In this document: in pieces, positions 52,928 through 62,626 of the stretch
Layout: the number at the start of each line of letters is the position of its first letter
Numbering within the stretch: position 1 is the first letter of the stretch
Origin: Rhizobiales bacterium 62-17
Lineage (GTDB): Bacteria; Pseudomonadota; Alphaproteobacteria; Rhizobiales; Beijerinckiaceae
DNA: 64,000 bases
Direction: 5' to 3'
Assembly (NCBI GenBank): GCA_001898965.1
Contig: MKVW01000009.1
Coordinates: forward strand, 248,001-312,000
Translations under genes and position numbers: made by a program
Notes under the pieces: model-generated
What the model saw: the letters and a program-made list of their open reading frames with translations, nothing else
What the model was told of the DNA's origin: nothing
Databases searched by the model: none

Positions 52928-54143
52928 ATTCCTTCGTCAGATCGCAGGTCCACACCCGGCTTGTGGCCTTGCCGACGCCGATATGAACGCGCAACTCGAT
53001 CGCCTCGCCCTTCATATAGGTCGAGACCTTCCCCTCGTCATAGGAGGGATCGCGCAGGCCCTTGTGGGCGACGCGGATGCCGCCGAACCAGATGGCGAGC
53101 TTGTCGCGATCGGCCTTTTCGCCGGCCTTGCCGACAGCCATCACGACGCGGCCCCAATTGGCGTCCTCGCCGGCGATCGCCGTCTTCACCAGCGGCGAAT
53201 TGGCGATGGCGAAAGCGACTTTCTTGGCCGCCGTCGCGGTGGCCGCGCCTTCGACGATCACTTCGACGAACTTGCGGCAGCCCTCGCCGTCACGCACCAC
53301 CTGATGCGACAGATCGAGCAACACCGCATCGAGCGCCTTGCGGAATTCGACGAGGCGGCGATCCGTGGCACTGGTGATCTTCGGCGCGCCGCGCTTGGCG
53401 GCGGCGCCCGTGGCGAACAGCATCAGGCTGTCGGAGGTCGAGGTGTCGCTGTCGACGGTGATCGAGTTGAAGCTGCCCTGCACCGATTTCGACAGCATGG
53501 CCTGCAGAGCGGCGGCGGCGATCGGCGCATCGGTGAAGACATAGGACAGCATGGTCGCCATGTCGGGCGCGATCATGCCGGCGCCCTTGGCGATGCCGTT
53601 GATGGTCACTTCGACGCCGCCGATCTTCACTTGCGCGGTCGCCACCTTCGGGAAAGTGTCGGTGGTCATGATCGCACGGGCCGCATCGAGCAACCCGTCG
53701 GGCGCGGCATCCTTCACCAGCTTGTCGAACACGCCCTTGAACTTAGAGGCATCGAGCGGCTCGCCGATGACGCCGGTGGAAGCGAGGAAAATCTCACCGA
53801 TCGGCGCGCCTGTCGCCTTGGCGGCGAGTTCGGCGGTGAACTTCGCCTGTTGCAAGCCGGTCTTGCCGGTGAAGGCATTGGCATTGCCGGAATTGACGAC
53901 CAGCGCGCGCGCCTTGCCGCCCTTCAGCTTCGAACGGCACCATTCGACCGGCGCCGACGGGCATTTCGACTTGGTGAAGACACCGGCGGCCTGGGTGCCC
54001 TTGTCCATCAGGGCCAGCATCACGTCGGTGCGGCCCTTGTATCGGATGCCGGCGGCGGCGGTGGCGAAACGCACGCCCTCGATCACGGGCAGGTCGGGAT
54101 AGGATTTCGGCGCGAGCGGAGACACGGCAGCGGACTGGGCCAT
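52896..54143 (-). CDS. argJ: Glutamate N-acetyltransferase/amino-acid acetyltransferase ArgJ
   Basis: 415 residues from ATG 54143; the frame is open to 54221 but without family similarity. The autocleavage motif [13 protein letters not shown] gives new N-terminal Thr197 after Ala196. Other signatures: [25 protein letters not shown] and [13 protein letters not shown]. ArgJ recycles the acetyl group from N-acetylornithine to glutamate in arginine synthesis. ppiC (54246) lies just upstream in the same direction and secA beyond it, the common gene order in Hyphomicrobiales. Confidence 0.97.
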   Translation of the reverse strand: MAQSAAVSPLAPKSYPDLPVIEGVRFATAAAGIRYKGRTDVMLALMDKGTQAAGVFTKSKCPSAPVEWCRSKLKGGKARALVVNSGNANAFTGKTGLQQAKFTAELAAKATGAPIGEIFLASTGVIGEPLDASKFKGVFDKLVKDAAPDGLLDAARAIMTTDTFPKVATAQVKIGGVEVTINGIAKGAGMIAPDMATMLSYVFTDAPIAAAALQAMLSKSVQGSFNSITVDSDTSTSDSLMLFATGAAAKRGAPKITSATDRRLVEFRKALDAVLLDLSHQVVRDGEGCRKFVEVIVEGAATATAAKKVAFAIANSPLVKTAIAGEDANWGRVVMAVGKAGEKADRDKLAIWFGGIRVAHKGLRDPSYDEGKVSTYMKGEAIELRVHIGVGKATSRVWTCDLTKEYVAINGDYRS

Positions 54144-54245
54144 GGAATTTTCCGGATTTTGGCCAAGAGGGCCAGATGGGCGAACGCCGAATTCCAAAAC
54201 CGATCCGGCGCGCCAAAGCAAGAGGCAGATGCGCTTTCGAAGCGC

Positions 54246-55100
54246 CTATTTCTTCGGCTGCTCCGGTTTCGCCGGATCGGGCTTGGCGTCCGGCTTGGCG
54301 TCGGTCATGCGCTCGATCTTGGCGGCGCTGCGCAACTTGCTGATCAGATCCTGCTGGGCGCGCTGAACGACATATTGCTTCACCTGGTCCTTCACCTGCT
54401 CGAAGGGCGGGAAGCTCTTGGTGCGCTTGCCCTCCACTTTGATGATGTGCCAGCCGAACTGGCTCTTCACCGGCTCGGAAATCTGGTTCGGCTCCATGGC
54501 GAAGGCGACATTGCCGAATTCCGGCACCATCTGATCCTTGCTGAACCAGCCCAGATCGCCCCCCTGGGAGCCTGGATCGCGCGACACTTCCGTGGCCACC
54601 TTGGCGAAATCCTCGCCGTCGCGCACCCGTTTCAGCGCCGCCTTGGCCTCCGCCTCGGTCGCCACCAGGATATGGCGGGCCTTGACCTCCGGCTCGCCGG
54701 ACTGCGCCTTGGCGGCCTGGTCGTAGACGGCCTGCAGGGCAGCATCGGTCGCGGCTTCCTTGCCGAGCGTGCCAAACAGGGTCTCCATCAGCGCCCTTTC
54801 GCGCAGATAGGTCAGGCGGCGCCGGAATTCGGCCGCATCGGCCAATTTGTCGGCCTCGGCCTTTTTGGCCACCAGAATCATGTCGATGAGGTAGTCGACC
54901 ACGTAATTTTCGCGGTCGGCGCCCTGCAATTGCTGCGGCAGGGTGGCGCCAATGTCCTCAAGCGCGAGCTTCACATCATCGTCAGTGATCTCCTGGCCAT
55001 CTACCTTGGCCAGAACCTTGGCCATGGCTGGAGAAATCCCGGCCAGCATCAGGGCCAATCCAGCCGCGCCAAGCCAGGGTCCAAGGCGATGAAAAGTCAT
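54246..55100 (-). CDS. Parvulin-type peptidyl-prolyl isomerase (PpiC/SurA-like), exported
   Basis: 284 residues with a signal peptide ending after PAMA (about 26). Before the parvulin domain is a helical region (DGQEITDDDVKLALEDIGATLPQQL). The domain itself runs VKARHILVATEAEAKAALKRV...GGDLGWFSKDQMVPEFG...FGWHIIKVEGKR, a rotamase core with the usual His and GDLGWF. A Lys/Pro/Asp-rich tail ends it. A periplasmic foldase for outer-membrane proteins is the likely role. It diverges from secA with 298 bases between. Confidence 0.95.
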   Translation of the reverse strand: MTFHRLGPWLGAAGLALMLAGISPAMAKVLAKVDGQEITDDDVKLALEDIGATLPQQLQGADRENYVVDYLIDMILVAKKAEADKLADAAEFRRRLTYLRERALMETLFGTLGKEAATDAALQAVYDQAAKAQSGEPEVKARHILVATEAEAKAALKRVRDGEDFAKVATEVSRDPGSQGGDLGWFSKDQMVPEFGNVAFAMEPNQISEPVKSQFGWHIIKVEGKRTKSFPPFEQVKDQVKQYVVQRAQQDLISKLRSAAKIERMTDAKPDAKPDPAKPEQPKK

Positions 55101-55249
55101 GAAAAGCTCCAGTCGCGGCCAAAACTGGCCGTAGGTCTACCAAGGCACAATCTGTCAAATCCCTGAGTCGGACAAGCAGATGGCAAGTTCAAGACAAGCT
55201 TATGTCCAGACTGCGCCGATTGGACCACTGTTTCAGGGCGGTCGTTTCA

Positions 55250-55278
55250 TTGACAAGGGCATACCCCGATCTTATTTC
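55250..55278 (+). promoter_or_regulatory. Probable sigma-70 promoter of secA
   Basis: TTGACA at 55250-55255, spacer of 17, then TATTTC at 55273-55278. It lies 121 bases before the secA ATG, in the divergent ppiC/secA region. Confidence 0.6.
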
Positions 55279-55398
55279 TCGCCCGTTTTGCGGCTCTCTG
55301 TGCCGGAGAGCACTGCGCCCGACGTCTGGGCAGCGGAACAAGCTGTAGCGCCGCCCGCGCCCGCCGCAAACCGGCCGCCGGATCAGAAGGGTTTTTGA

Positions 55399-58221
55399 AT
55401 GCTCGCCGCCATTGCGAAGAAAATCTTCGGCTCCGCCAACGATCGCCGCCTGAAACGCTATGCGTCCAAGGTTGACGAGATCAATGCGCTGGAGCCTGAA
55501 ATCGCCAAATTGAGCGACGACGAGCTGCGCGCCTCGACGGAAAAATTCCGCGCCGAACTCGCCGCCGGCAAGACTCTCGACGACATCCTGGTTCCGGTGT
55601 TCGCCACCGTTCGCGAAGCGGCCAAGCGCTCGCTGGGTCAACGCCATTTCGACGTGCAGTTGATCGGCGGCATGGTGCTGCACGAAGGCTCGATTTCCGA
55701 AATGCGCACCGGTGAAGGCAAGACGCTGGTCGCCACCCTCGCCACCTATCTCAACGCGCTTTCCGGCAAGGGCGTCCATGTCGTCACCGTCAACGACTAT
55801 CTCGCCCGCCGCGACGCGGAATGGATGGGGCTGGTCTACCGCTTCCTTGGCATGACCGTTGGCATCATCGTCCACGGCATCGACGACGAGCAACGCGCCG
55901 CCGCCTATCAAGCCGACATCACCTACGGCACCAACAACGAATTCGGCTTCGACTATCTGCGCGACAATATGAAATACGAGCTCGCGCACATGGTGCAGCG
56001 CGGCCACAATTTCGCGATCGTCGACGAAGTCGACTCCATCCTGGTCGACGAAGCGCGTACGCCGCTGATCATTTCCGGCCCGTCGGAAGACAAGTCCGAT
56101 CTCTACAACGCCATCGACAAGCTGATCCCGAACCTGGTGCGCGCCGATTACGAAATCGACGAAAAGCAGCGCACCGCCAATTTCACCGAAGCCGGCAACG
56201 AGCACATCGAGCAATTGCTGCGCGAAGCCGGGCTGATCGGCGAATCCTCGCTCTATGAGGCCGCCAACGTCACCGTCGTCCATCACGTGCAGCAGGCGCT
56301 GCGCGCCCACACCTTGTTCCAGCGCGACAAGGAATATATCGTCCGCAACGACGAAGTGGTGATCATCGACGAATTCACCGGCCGCATGATGCCGGGCCGC
56401 CGCTTTTCGGAAGGCCTGCACCAGGCGCTCGAAGCCAAGGAACATGTCTCGGTTCAGCCCGAGAACATTACCATGGCCTCGATCACCTTCCAGAACTATT
56501 TCCGCCTCTACAAGAAGCTCGCCGGCATGACCGGCACGGCCTCGACGGAAGCCAATGAATTCGCCGAGATCTACAAGCTCGACGTGGTCGAAATTCCGAC
56601 CAATCGCCCGGTCGCCCGTAAGGACGAGGACGACGAAGTCTATCGCTCCGCCGACGAGAAGCTGAAAGCGATCGTCCGCGAGATCGAAGCGGCCAATGCC
56701 ACCATGCAGCCCATGCTCGTCGGCACGACCTCGATCGAAAAGTCCGAACAGCTCGGCGAGTTCCTCAAGAGCCACGGCTATAAGCAGATCGACTTCGACG
56801 ATCCCAAGCAGCTCTCCAAGCTCTATGCCGCCGCCAAGGCCGGCAAGCCCTCGAAGCTCTTCGCCATCCTCAACGCCCGCTTCCACGAACAGGAAGCCTA
56901 TATCGTCGCCGAAGCCGGCGTGCCGGGCGCCATCACCATCGCCACCAACATGGCCGGCCGCGGCACCGACATTCAGCTCGGCGGCAACGTCGAGATGCGC
57001 GTCGCCCACGAACTGAAGGACGTCACCGATCCGCAGCAGCGCGAAGCCCGCGAAGCTGAAATCCGCAGCGAAGTGGCCGCCTTCAAGGAAAAGGCGATCG
57101 CCGCCGGCGGCCTCTACATCGTCGGCACCGAACGCCACGAAAGCCGCCGCATCGACAACCAGCTGCGCGGCCGTTCCGGCCGTCAGGGCGACCCGGGCCG
57201 CTCGAAGTTCTTCCTGTCGCTGCAGGACGACCTGATGCGCATCTTCGGCTCCGAGCGCATGGATTCCATGCTCACCAAGCTCGGCCTGAAGGAAGACGAA
57301 GCCATCGTCCATCCCTGGGTGAACAAGGCGCTGGAAAAGGCGCAGCAGAAGGTCGAAGCCCGCAACTTCGACATCCGCAAGAACATCCTCAAGTACGATG
57401 ACGTGATGAACGACCAGCGTAAGGTCGTGTTCGAACAGCGCCGCGAAATGATGGCGCAGGAGTCGCTTGAGGAAACCGTCAACAACATGCGCTCCAATGT
57501 GGCGGACGAACTGGTCAGCAAGCATGTGCCGGCCGATTCCTATCCGGAAACCTGGGACATCGCCGGCCTCAACGAAGACCTCAAAAACATTCTCAGCATC
57601 GAGCCCCCCATCGCCGACTGGGCGAAGGAGGAAGGCATCGACGAGGAGCAATTCTCCGAGCGCATCGAGAAGGAGGCGGATGCCGCCTATGCGGCGCGCG
57701 TCGAAAAGAACACGCCCGATGTCATGCGCTATGTCGAGAAGCAGGTTGTTCTGCAGGTGCTCGACCACTACTGGCGCGAACATCTCGTGCAGCTCGACCA
57801 TCTGCGTCAGGTGATCGGCTGGCGCGGCATGGCGCAGCGCGATCCGCTCAACGAATACAAGTCGGAAGCCTTCGACCTGTTCAATTCGCTGATCTCACGC
57901 TGGCACGAAACCGCGACGCAGCAGCTCATGCGCGTCGAGGTCTCCTTCGATCCGAACGCCAATCAGGATCCGCTCGCGGGCCAGGGCTATATCGATGCGC
58001 CGCCGAGCGCCGAAGACCTGGCGTCGATCGAGGCCATCAATGCGCAGATCGCGGCCGGCGAATTCTCGGCAACGTCCTTGGCGCCCTTCACCGCCGCGGC
58101 CGCCGCGCCGGCCCTGCGCAATCCCGACGATCCCGCCACCTGGGGCAAGGTCGGCCGCAACGAAGCCTGCCCTTGCGGCTCCGGCAAGAAGTTCAAACAC
58201 TGCCACGGCGCGCTGGTCTGA
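55399..58221 (+). CDS. secA: Preprotein translocase ATPase SecA
   Basis: 940 residues, full length. Walker A GEGKT at 105-109, DEAD-type [17 protein letters not shown], the [18 protein letters not shown] segment and the [13 protein letters not shown] helicase motif. The C-terminal zinc site is intact: C924-P-C926...C935-H936, which binds SecB or ribosomes. SecA drives Sec-dependent export across the inner membrane. Its own promoter at 55250 and terminator at 58245 make it monocistronic. Confidence 0.98.
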   Translation: MLAAIAKKIFGSANDRRLKRYASKVDEINALEPEIAKLSDDELRASTEKFRAELAAGKTLDDILVPVFATVREAAKRSLGQRHFDVQLIGGMVLHEGSISEMRTGEGKTLVATLATYLNALSGKGVHVVTVNDYLARRDAEWMGLVYRFLGMTVGIIVHGIDDEQRAAAYQADITYGTNNEFGFDYLRDNMKYELAHMVQRGHNFAIVDEVDSILVDEARTPLIISGPSEDKSDLYNAIDKLIPNLVRADYEIDEKQRTANFTEAGNEHIEQLLREAGLIGESSLYEAANVTVVHHVQQALRAHTLFQRDKEYIVRNDEVVIIDEFTGRMMPGRRFSEGLHQALEAKEHVSVQPENITMASITFQNYFRLYKKLAGMTGTASTEANEFAEIYKLDVVEIPTNRPVARKDEDDEVYRSADEKLKAIVREIEAANATMQPMLVGTTSIEKSEQLGEFLKSHGYKQIDFDDPKQLSKLYAAAKAGKPSKLFAILNARFHEQEAYIVAEAGVPGAITIATNMAGRGTDIQLGGNVEMRVAHELKDVTDPQQREAREAEIRSEVAAFKEKAIAAGGLYIVGTERHESRRIDNQLRGRSGRQGDPGRSKFFLSLQDDLMRIFGSERMDSMLTKLGLKEDEAIVHPWVNKALEKAQQKVEARNFDIRKNILKYDDVMNDQRKVVFEQRREMMAQESLEETVNNMRSNVADELVSKHVPADSYPETWDIAGLNEDLKNILSIEPPIADWAKEEGIDEEQFSERIEKEADAAYAARVEKNTPDVMRYVEKQVVLQVLDHYWREHLVQLDHLRQVIGWRGMAQRDPLNEYKSEAFDLFNSLISRWHETATQQLMRVEVSFDPNANQDPLAGQGYIDAPPSAEDLASIEAINAQIAAGEFSATSLAPFTAAAAAPALRNPDDPATWGKVGRNEACPCGSGKKFKHCHGALV

Positions 58222-58244
58222 TCTTAAACCTGCGCCTGCTACGC

Positions 58245-58280
58245 AAAGAGCCCCGGTTCTGATCGAACCGAGGCTCTTTT
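58245..58280 (+). terminator. Rho-independent terminator of secA
   Basis: AAGAGCC(C)CGGTTC pairs with GAACCG(A)GGCTCTT around TGATC, with one mismatch, and ends in TTTT. It lies 24 bases after the secA stop. Confidence 0.88.
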
Positions 58281-58309
58281 CATTTCACGTTGTCAAAGGG
58301 CGCTGAAAC

Positions 58310-59341
58310 TCAGCGGATGGCATCGCCCACGCGCTTCACCAAGGCCGGATCGACCGCATAGGCATCCTTGATGATGCTCTCCATCTCGGCGCCGGAGATC
58401 GGGGAAATCTCGAGCTGCATTTTGTCGGCGGCCTGGACGAATTCCGGATCCGTCATCGTCTCCGAAAAGGCCTTTTGCAGCGCGGCCAGACGATTCGCCG
58501 GAAGGCCCGGCGGAGCGAAGAACGGCCGGCCCATCTTCTGCGGCGCCAGCACCAGAGACAGCATCTTGCGCTGCTCTTCGGTTTTGACGAAGTCCATGAT
58601 CAGCGGCACGTCGGGCAGATCGGCATGCTTCTCCAGCGAGTTCTGCACGATGATCAGCAGGGAGCCATCCTTGATCTGCTTCATCTGCTCGGCACCGCGA
58701 ATGCTGGTCCACGACCAGCCGCAGCGGCCCTGCACCTCGCCCCGCGACAGAGCCAGGTTCACATCGTTGCCGCCGGGATAGCCCTTCACCAGTTTGAAGC
58801 GCGTGCCGAGCACGGCGTTCGAGATTTTGACATGCTGTTCGGATTCCGTGCCGGCACCGAAGCCACCGACAATGACATCCTTGTTGAAGAGATCGGAGAA
58901 GGTCTTGATCCCCGCCTTCGCATCGACGCCGCAGACGGACACTTCGTTATTGGCACTGCCGATATAGGTGAACGCCGAAGCGTCCTTGAATTGCGGGCCG
59001 GGATTGCCGAACAGCGGATCGAGCGGCACGCCGCGCGCGATCATGCCGAACACCGTGCCGTCCTTCGGCGCGATCGCGTAAAGCCAGTTGGCAAGCCGGA
59101 CGCTGCCGGCGCCTTCCATGTTCTTGACGACGATATTGGGAGAGCCTGGAATATGACGCCCCATATGCCGGGCGATCAGCCGCGCATAGACGTCGTAGCC
59201 GCCACCGGAGGAAAAGCCGACATACATGTCGACATTCTTGCCGCGATAAAAATCCTCGACGCTCTGCGCCTGGGCCAAACCGCCGGCCAGGCACAGGGAA
59301 AGCGTCAGCAGTCCCCGTCGAAACATCCGCAACGTCTTCAT
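58310..59341 (-). CDS. Bug-like periplasmic binding protein (FY-x-GK subfamily)
   Basis: 343 residues from ATG 59341, which overlaps the amidohydrolase stop (ATGA); an earlier ATG at 59350 adds three residues. The signal peptide ends after AQA (about 26). SVEDFYRGKNVDMYVGFSSGGGYDVYARLIARHMGRHIPGSPNIVVKNMEGAGSVRLANWLYAIAPKDGTVFG closely resembles the protein at 23614-24660, so they are paralogues. No TctAB genes are near. It is the last gene of the FAH/amidohydrolase operon and may bind the substrate of that pathway. Confidence 0.92.
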   Translation of the reverse strand: MKTLRMFRRGLLTLSLCLAGGLAQAQSVEDFYRGKNVDMYVGFSSGGGYDVYARLIARHMGRHIPGSPNIVVKNMEGAGSVRLANWLYAIAPKDGTVFGMIARGVPLDPLFGNPGPQFKDASAFTYIGSANNEVSVCGVDAKAGIKTFSDLFNKDVIVGGFGAGTESEQHVKISNAVLGTRFKLVKGYPGGNDVNLALSRGEVQGRCGWSWTSIRGAEQMKQIKDGSLLIIVQNSLEKHADLPDVPLIMDFVKTEEQRKMLSLVLAPQKMGRPFFAPPGLPANRLAALQKAFSETMTDPEFVQAADKMQLEISPISGAEMESIIKDAYAVDPALVKRVGDAIR

Positions 59342-60174
59342 GTCGGCCACCCCATCGCGCGTGAAAACGAGTCTCCCATGACAGCTTCAAGATCGGAATT
59401 GGACAGACCCATCTCCTCCGTAAACATTGTCACCGCCTGACGATAATTGCAGCTATCGGGCAGGCGCGAATAATCCGTGCCCCAGAAGCACCGTGCGACG
59501 CCAAAGCCATCGATGGTGCGCTTGATCGGATCATACAGATTGCGAAACGGATAAGCTTCGCTCGAAAAGCACGGCATGGCTGACACTTTCACGGACACAT
59601 TCGGCAGCGGCGCCAAGGTCAGTAGCCGATCGACGGCGGCCTGAGCCTTGTCATCCATCGTTTCGCGGGCAAAACCCATGTGATCGATGATGAGCCGCAA
59701 GCGCGGATATTTTTTCGCGATCTCGCCGACTTCGGCGATGCGCTCGGGCGCATGCACCATGACGGGAATATCGTGCCGCTGCGCCACCGGCCAGAACCAG
59801 TCGGCGACGCCATTGGTCATGAAGGGACGATCGTTGTCGCGATGAAACGTCAGGCGCACGCCCAGCATGCCCGCATCGTCTTTCCAGCGTTCGAGCCGGG
59901 CCGGCGCGCCGGGCTTGTCGATGAGCAGGCGCCCCATCACGGCGAAGCGATCGGGAAACCGTTGCGCCGCCGCAAGCGCCAGGTCGTTACGGTCGCCATC
60001 GAGCGACGGCGGCACGAGCACCGCATGGGTCACGCCCGCTTCGTCCATGGCTTGCAGCACCATTTCGGCGGAAAGCGGCTTGTCGCGATGGGCGCGCTTT
60101 TCCATGCCTTCCATCCACGGCCGTTCCGGCGTGCTGGCGGCCCAGATATGCACCTGGGTATCGATAACCTTCAT
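59338..60174 (-). CDS. Amidohydrolase 2 family protein (2-pyrone-dicarboxylate lactonase-like)
   Basis: 278 residues. The start MKVIDTQVHIWAAS has the metal-linked H-x-H-like Q-V-H; IPVMVHAPERIAEVGEIAKKYPRLRLIIDHMGFA and the late RCFWGTDYSRLPD supply the other barrel-end residues. The family includes LigI (PDC hydrolase) and lactonases for sugar acids. It is shorter than the pair at 13461-15658 and of a different subfamily. It follows the FAH gene by 11 bases and overlaps the Bug gene by 4, so the three are one transcript. Confidence 0.9.
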   Translation of the reverse strand: MKVIDTQVHIWAASTPERPWMEGMEKRAHRDKPLSAEMVLQAMDEAGVTHAVLVPPSLDGDRNDLALAAAQRFPDRFAVMGRLLIDKPGAPARLERWKDDAGMLGVRLTFHRDNDRPFMTNGVADWFWPVAQRHDIPVMVHAPERIAEVGEIAKKYPRLRLIIDHMGFARETMDDKAQAAVDRLLTLAPLPNVSVKVSAMPCFSSEAYPFRNLYDPIKRTIDGFGVARCFWGTDYSRLPDSCNYRQAVTMFTEEMGLSNSDLEAVMGDSFSRAMGWPT

Positions 60175-60185
60175 GAACTCTGTCC

Positions 60186-60965
60186 TTACTCCGCGACAAC
60201 AGCATTGCTGAGCGTGCCGATGCCTGAGATCGTGATGTCGAGGCGATCGCCAGGCTTGATGTTGACCGGCAATTCGTCGGTCCCAAGCCAGACCACGTCG
60301 CCTGGATGCAGCGTATTGGTCTGCGAAATGGCGCTGATCACCGCGCCCGCATCAAACAGCATGTTGCCGGTGGCGAAATCGTGCAGTTTCTTGCCATTGA
60401 GAACGACCTGCGTGCGCATATCTTTGGGATGAATGCCGGTGGCGATCCATGGCCCCATCGGCTTGAACGTATCGCTGTTCTTGCCGCGCAGATTGGTCGG
60501 ATCGTTCTTCTGCCAATCGCGTTCGGTAACGTCATTGCCGATCGTCCAGCCGAAAATGCACGACCACGCCTCTTCCGGCGACACGCGCCGTGCCTTCTTG
60601 CCGATGACGGCGACGAGTTCCCCTTCATACTGGAACTGTTCGCCGGAGCCTTGCGGCTTGACGATGTTCTGCCCGGTCGGCAGCAGCGCTGAATTGGCCC
60701 GATAGCCGACGCGCGGCACGTCGTAATATTTCGCGCCCGTACCGCGCACCTTGCCACGCTCTTCCACATGCGAGGCATAGTTCGAGCCGATCGCATAGAA
60801 ATTGCCCGGAACGACGGGAACATCCAGCGCCACATCCGCCATCGCGAAAATGCGCCCCGAATAGTCCCATGCGCCAAACGGCGAACCGGACACCTCTTTG
60901 ATGCGCCCGTCTTCGACGACACCGTAGGACACGGCGTCATCGCGCAGGAAGCGGCACCAGATCAT
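60186..60965 (-). CDS. Fumarylacetoacetate hydrolase (FAH) family protein
   Basis: 259 residues from ATG 60965, with GGGAGAC before it; the longer reading to 61448 covers the LysR gene on the other strand. Family core: YAIGSNYASHVEERG, YEGELVAVIGKKARRVSPEEAWSCIFGWTIGNDVTERDWQ, and GDVVWLGTDELPVNIKPGDRLDITISGIG. The metal ligands Glu-x-Glu and Asp (YEGEL, GNDVTERD) are present. FAH-fold enzymes cleave C-C bonds of diketo acids or hydrate/decarboxylate ring-cleavage products. It is the first gene of the operon and diverges from its likely LysR regulator. Confidence 0.92.
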   Translation of the reverse strand: MIWCRFLRDDAVSYGVVEDGRIKEVSGSPFGAWDYSGRIFAMADVALDVPVVPGNFYAIGSNYASHVEERGKVRGTGAKYYDVPRVGYRANSALLPTGQNIVKPQGSGEQFQYEGELVAVIGKKARRVSPEEAWSCIFGWTIGNDVTERDWQKNDPTNLRGKNSDTFKPMGPWIATGIHPKDMRTQVVLNGKKLHDFATGNMLFDAGAVISAISQTNTLHPGDVVWLGTDELPVNIKPGDRLDITISGIGTLSNAVVAE

Positions 60966-61048
60966 TGTTGTCTCCCTAGACCATTTTCCTTGGCGCGGAC
61001 CTTCGCTTGACGCCCCGTGATGAATCAAATGGAAGTTTCTGCTAAATC

Positions 61049-61065
61049 CATGAACAACGTTCATG
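61049..61065. promoter_or_regulatory. Perfect LysR-type palindrome between FAH operon and LysR gene
   Basis: CATGAAC (61049-61055) and GTTCATG (61059-61065) are perfect 7-base arms around AAC, containing T-N11-A. It lies 16 bases before the LysR start (61080) and 84 bases from the FAH start (60965), the normal site for autoregulation with divergent activation. Confidence 0.65.
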
Positions 61066-61079
61066 AATGGGAGAGACAG

Positions 61080-61967
61080 ATGAAATTCGATGTGCTGGGG
61101 ATCGAGGCCTTCGTCAGCGTGGCCGAGCAGGGCAGCTTCAGCCGCGCCGCCTCCCATCTGAACGTCTCGCAGACCGCCATCAGTCATCGCCTGCGCAAGC
61201 TCGAGCAAAGCCTCGATCTGCAACTCTTCAATCGCACCACCCGTCAGGTGACGTTGACGGAGGCCGGTGCCGATCTCTTTCCCAAGGCACGCGCCTTGAT
61301 GGGCGACTTCGAGCAACAGCTCTCGCACGTGCGCGCGCGCCATCGCGACAAGACCGAGGAACTGGCCTTCGCCTGCATGCCAACCATCGCGGTTCACATT
61401 CTGGCGCCGGTCTTCAAAGAGTTCAGACGACGCGAACCCAATGCGCATGTGCGCCTGTTCGACAAATCGGCGACCGAGATCGGCGAGACGGTGTCATCGG
61501 GCCGTGCCGAATTCGGCATCGCCATTCTCGCAGCCAATCGCTGGAACCTCACCGCCGAACCGCTCTTCACTGATGACTACGTCTGCATCTGTCCGAAGAG
61601 CCATCCCTTCGTCGGTCGTACATCGGTGAGCTGGGCCGATCTGGTCGACATGCCTTTGGTGCGCTCCACACCGTCGATCGCCAATCGCATCATTCTCGAC
61701 GGCGCACTGGGCGCCCGCGCCGAGCGCTATCGCTGGGATTTCGAAGTGCAGCACACGATGACGGCGCTGATGCTGGTGCAAGCAGGTCTCGCCCTGGCGC
61801 TCGTGCCGCGCCTGTCGTCGCGCCAACTGCCGAAAGGCCTCGCCGTGGTCGATCTGCGGGGACCGCGCATCACCCGAACCGTCGGCCTGCTGCGCCGGCG
61901 CAACGAGCAACCTTCACGCTTGGCCCGGGAATTTCAGGACGCCCTGCGCCAGCATTTCCATTCCTAG
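61080..61967 (+). CDS. LysR-family transcriptional regulator of the FAH operon
   Basis: 295 residues from ATG 61080; GGAGAGA at 61069-61075 decides this over ATG 61017. HTH: FDVLGIEAFVSVAEQGSFSRAASHLNVSQTAISHRLRKLEQSLDLQLFNRTTRQVTLTEAGADL. The effector domain follows with FACMPTIAVHILAPVFKEF. It is divergent from FAH/amidohydrolase/Bug, and the palindrome at 61049-61065 is its probable binding site. The inducer is likely a substrate or intermediate of that operon. Confidence 0.92.
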   Translation: MKFDVLGIEAFVSVAEQGSFSRAASHLNVSQTAISHRLRKLEQSLDLQLFNRTTRQVTLTEAGADLFPKARALMGDFEQQLSHVRARHRDKTEELAFACMPTIAVHILAPVFKEFRRREPNAHVRLFDKSATEIGETVSSGRAEFGIAILAANRWNLTAEPLFTDDYVCICPKSHPFVGRTSVSWADLVDMPLVRSTPSIANRIILDGALGARAERYRWDFEVQHTMTALMLVQAGLALALVPRLSSRQLPKGLAVVDLRGPRITRTVGLLRRRNEQPSRLAREFQDALRQHFHS

Positions 61968-62114
61968 GATCAAATACCCAGCGCGCAGGTCCCAGCGATG
62001 AACCGAAAATGAATATCTCTGCCACGCAGCGTTCAGCCAGCGCCTCCTAATGTCGCCCCATCGTTTCAGTTGCCTGCGGACACACCAGGGCTGAGACAGG
62101 CATAGGAGAGTTAC

Positions 62115-62435
62115 ATGAGAACGATTATCCGCAAGACCGCGATGGCCGCTGTTGCCGCCCTTGCCCTGGGTTCTGCGATGGTCGCCTCGACGACCGCTGA
62201 CGCCGGCTGGCGCGGCCGTGGCTGGGGCGCCCCCGTCGCCGCCGGCATCATCGGCGGCCTGGCCCTGGGCGCGATCGCCGCGCAAGCCGCGCAGCCGCGC
62301 TACTACAGCGAGCCGTCCTACCCGGCTTATTACCCCGTCGCCGAGCCGCAGGCCTATTGCTACGTCGACCGTCGCCCGGCCTACAACGCTTATGGCGATT
62401 TCATCGGCTGGCGCCCGGTTCGCGTCTGTAATTAA
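62115..62435 (+). CDS. Small exported Gly/Ala/Tyr-rich protein, function unknown
   Basis: 106 residues from ATG 62115, with AGGAGAG upstream. The leader RTIIRKTAMAAVAALALGSAMVASTTADA ends after ADA (30). The rest is GWRGRGWGAPVAAGIIGGLALGAIAAQAAQ, a Gly/Ala hydrophobic stretch that may be membrane associated, then a Tyr/Pro-rich part (YYSEPSYPAYYPVAEPQAYCYVDRRPAY). Similar small proteins are frequent in Hyphomicrobiales but uncharacterised. Two Cys (82, 105). It ends before a terminator. Confidence 0.8.
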   Translation: MRTIIRKTAMAAVAALALGSAMVASTTADAGWRGRGWGAPVAAGIIGGLALGAIAAQAAQPRYYSEPSYPAYYPVAEPQAYCYVDRRPAYNAYGDFIGWRPVRVCN

Positions 62436-62505
62436 GCGCCTTCTTGGCGTCACCGATCGTCGGTCCTGAACTTCAGCCCGCCCCGCACCGCACAGGACCG
62501 TCGCG

Positions 62506-62542
62506 CCCCTCCGGATCACCCCGTCCGGAGGGGTAATTTTTT
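62506..62542 (+). terminator. Rho-independent terminator after the small exported protein
   Basis: CCCCTCCGG (62506-62514) pairs with CCGGAGGGG (62525-62533), 10-base loop, followed by TAATTTTTT. It lies 70 bases after the stop. Confidence 0.88.
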
Positions 62543-62626
62543 ATGCGCACGATGACGCGCAAAAAATGATGCCGCTGACTCTGACGAGCAGCGGCATATA
62601 AAATCAGATCGACCCTGATCGCAATT

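Noticed and set aside
52983..55166. 727-codon plus-strand frame across argJ and ppiC
   Set aside because: Antisense to two certain genes; spans their intergenic gap with no domain.
55189..57801. 870-codon open frame on the minus strand
   Set aside because: It lies opposite secA, which is certain; composition (Gly/Asp/Val-rich, no domain) is that of a GC-rich antisense shadow.
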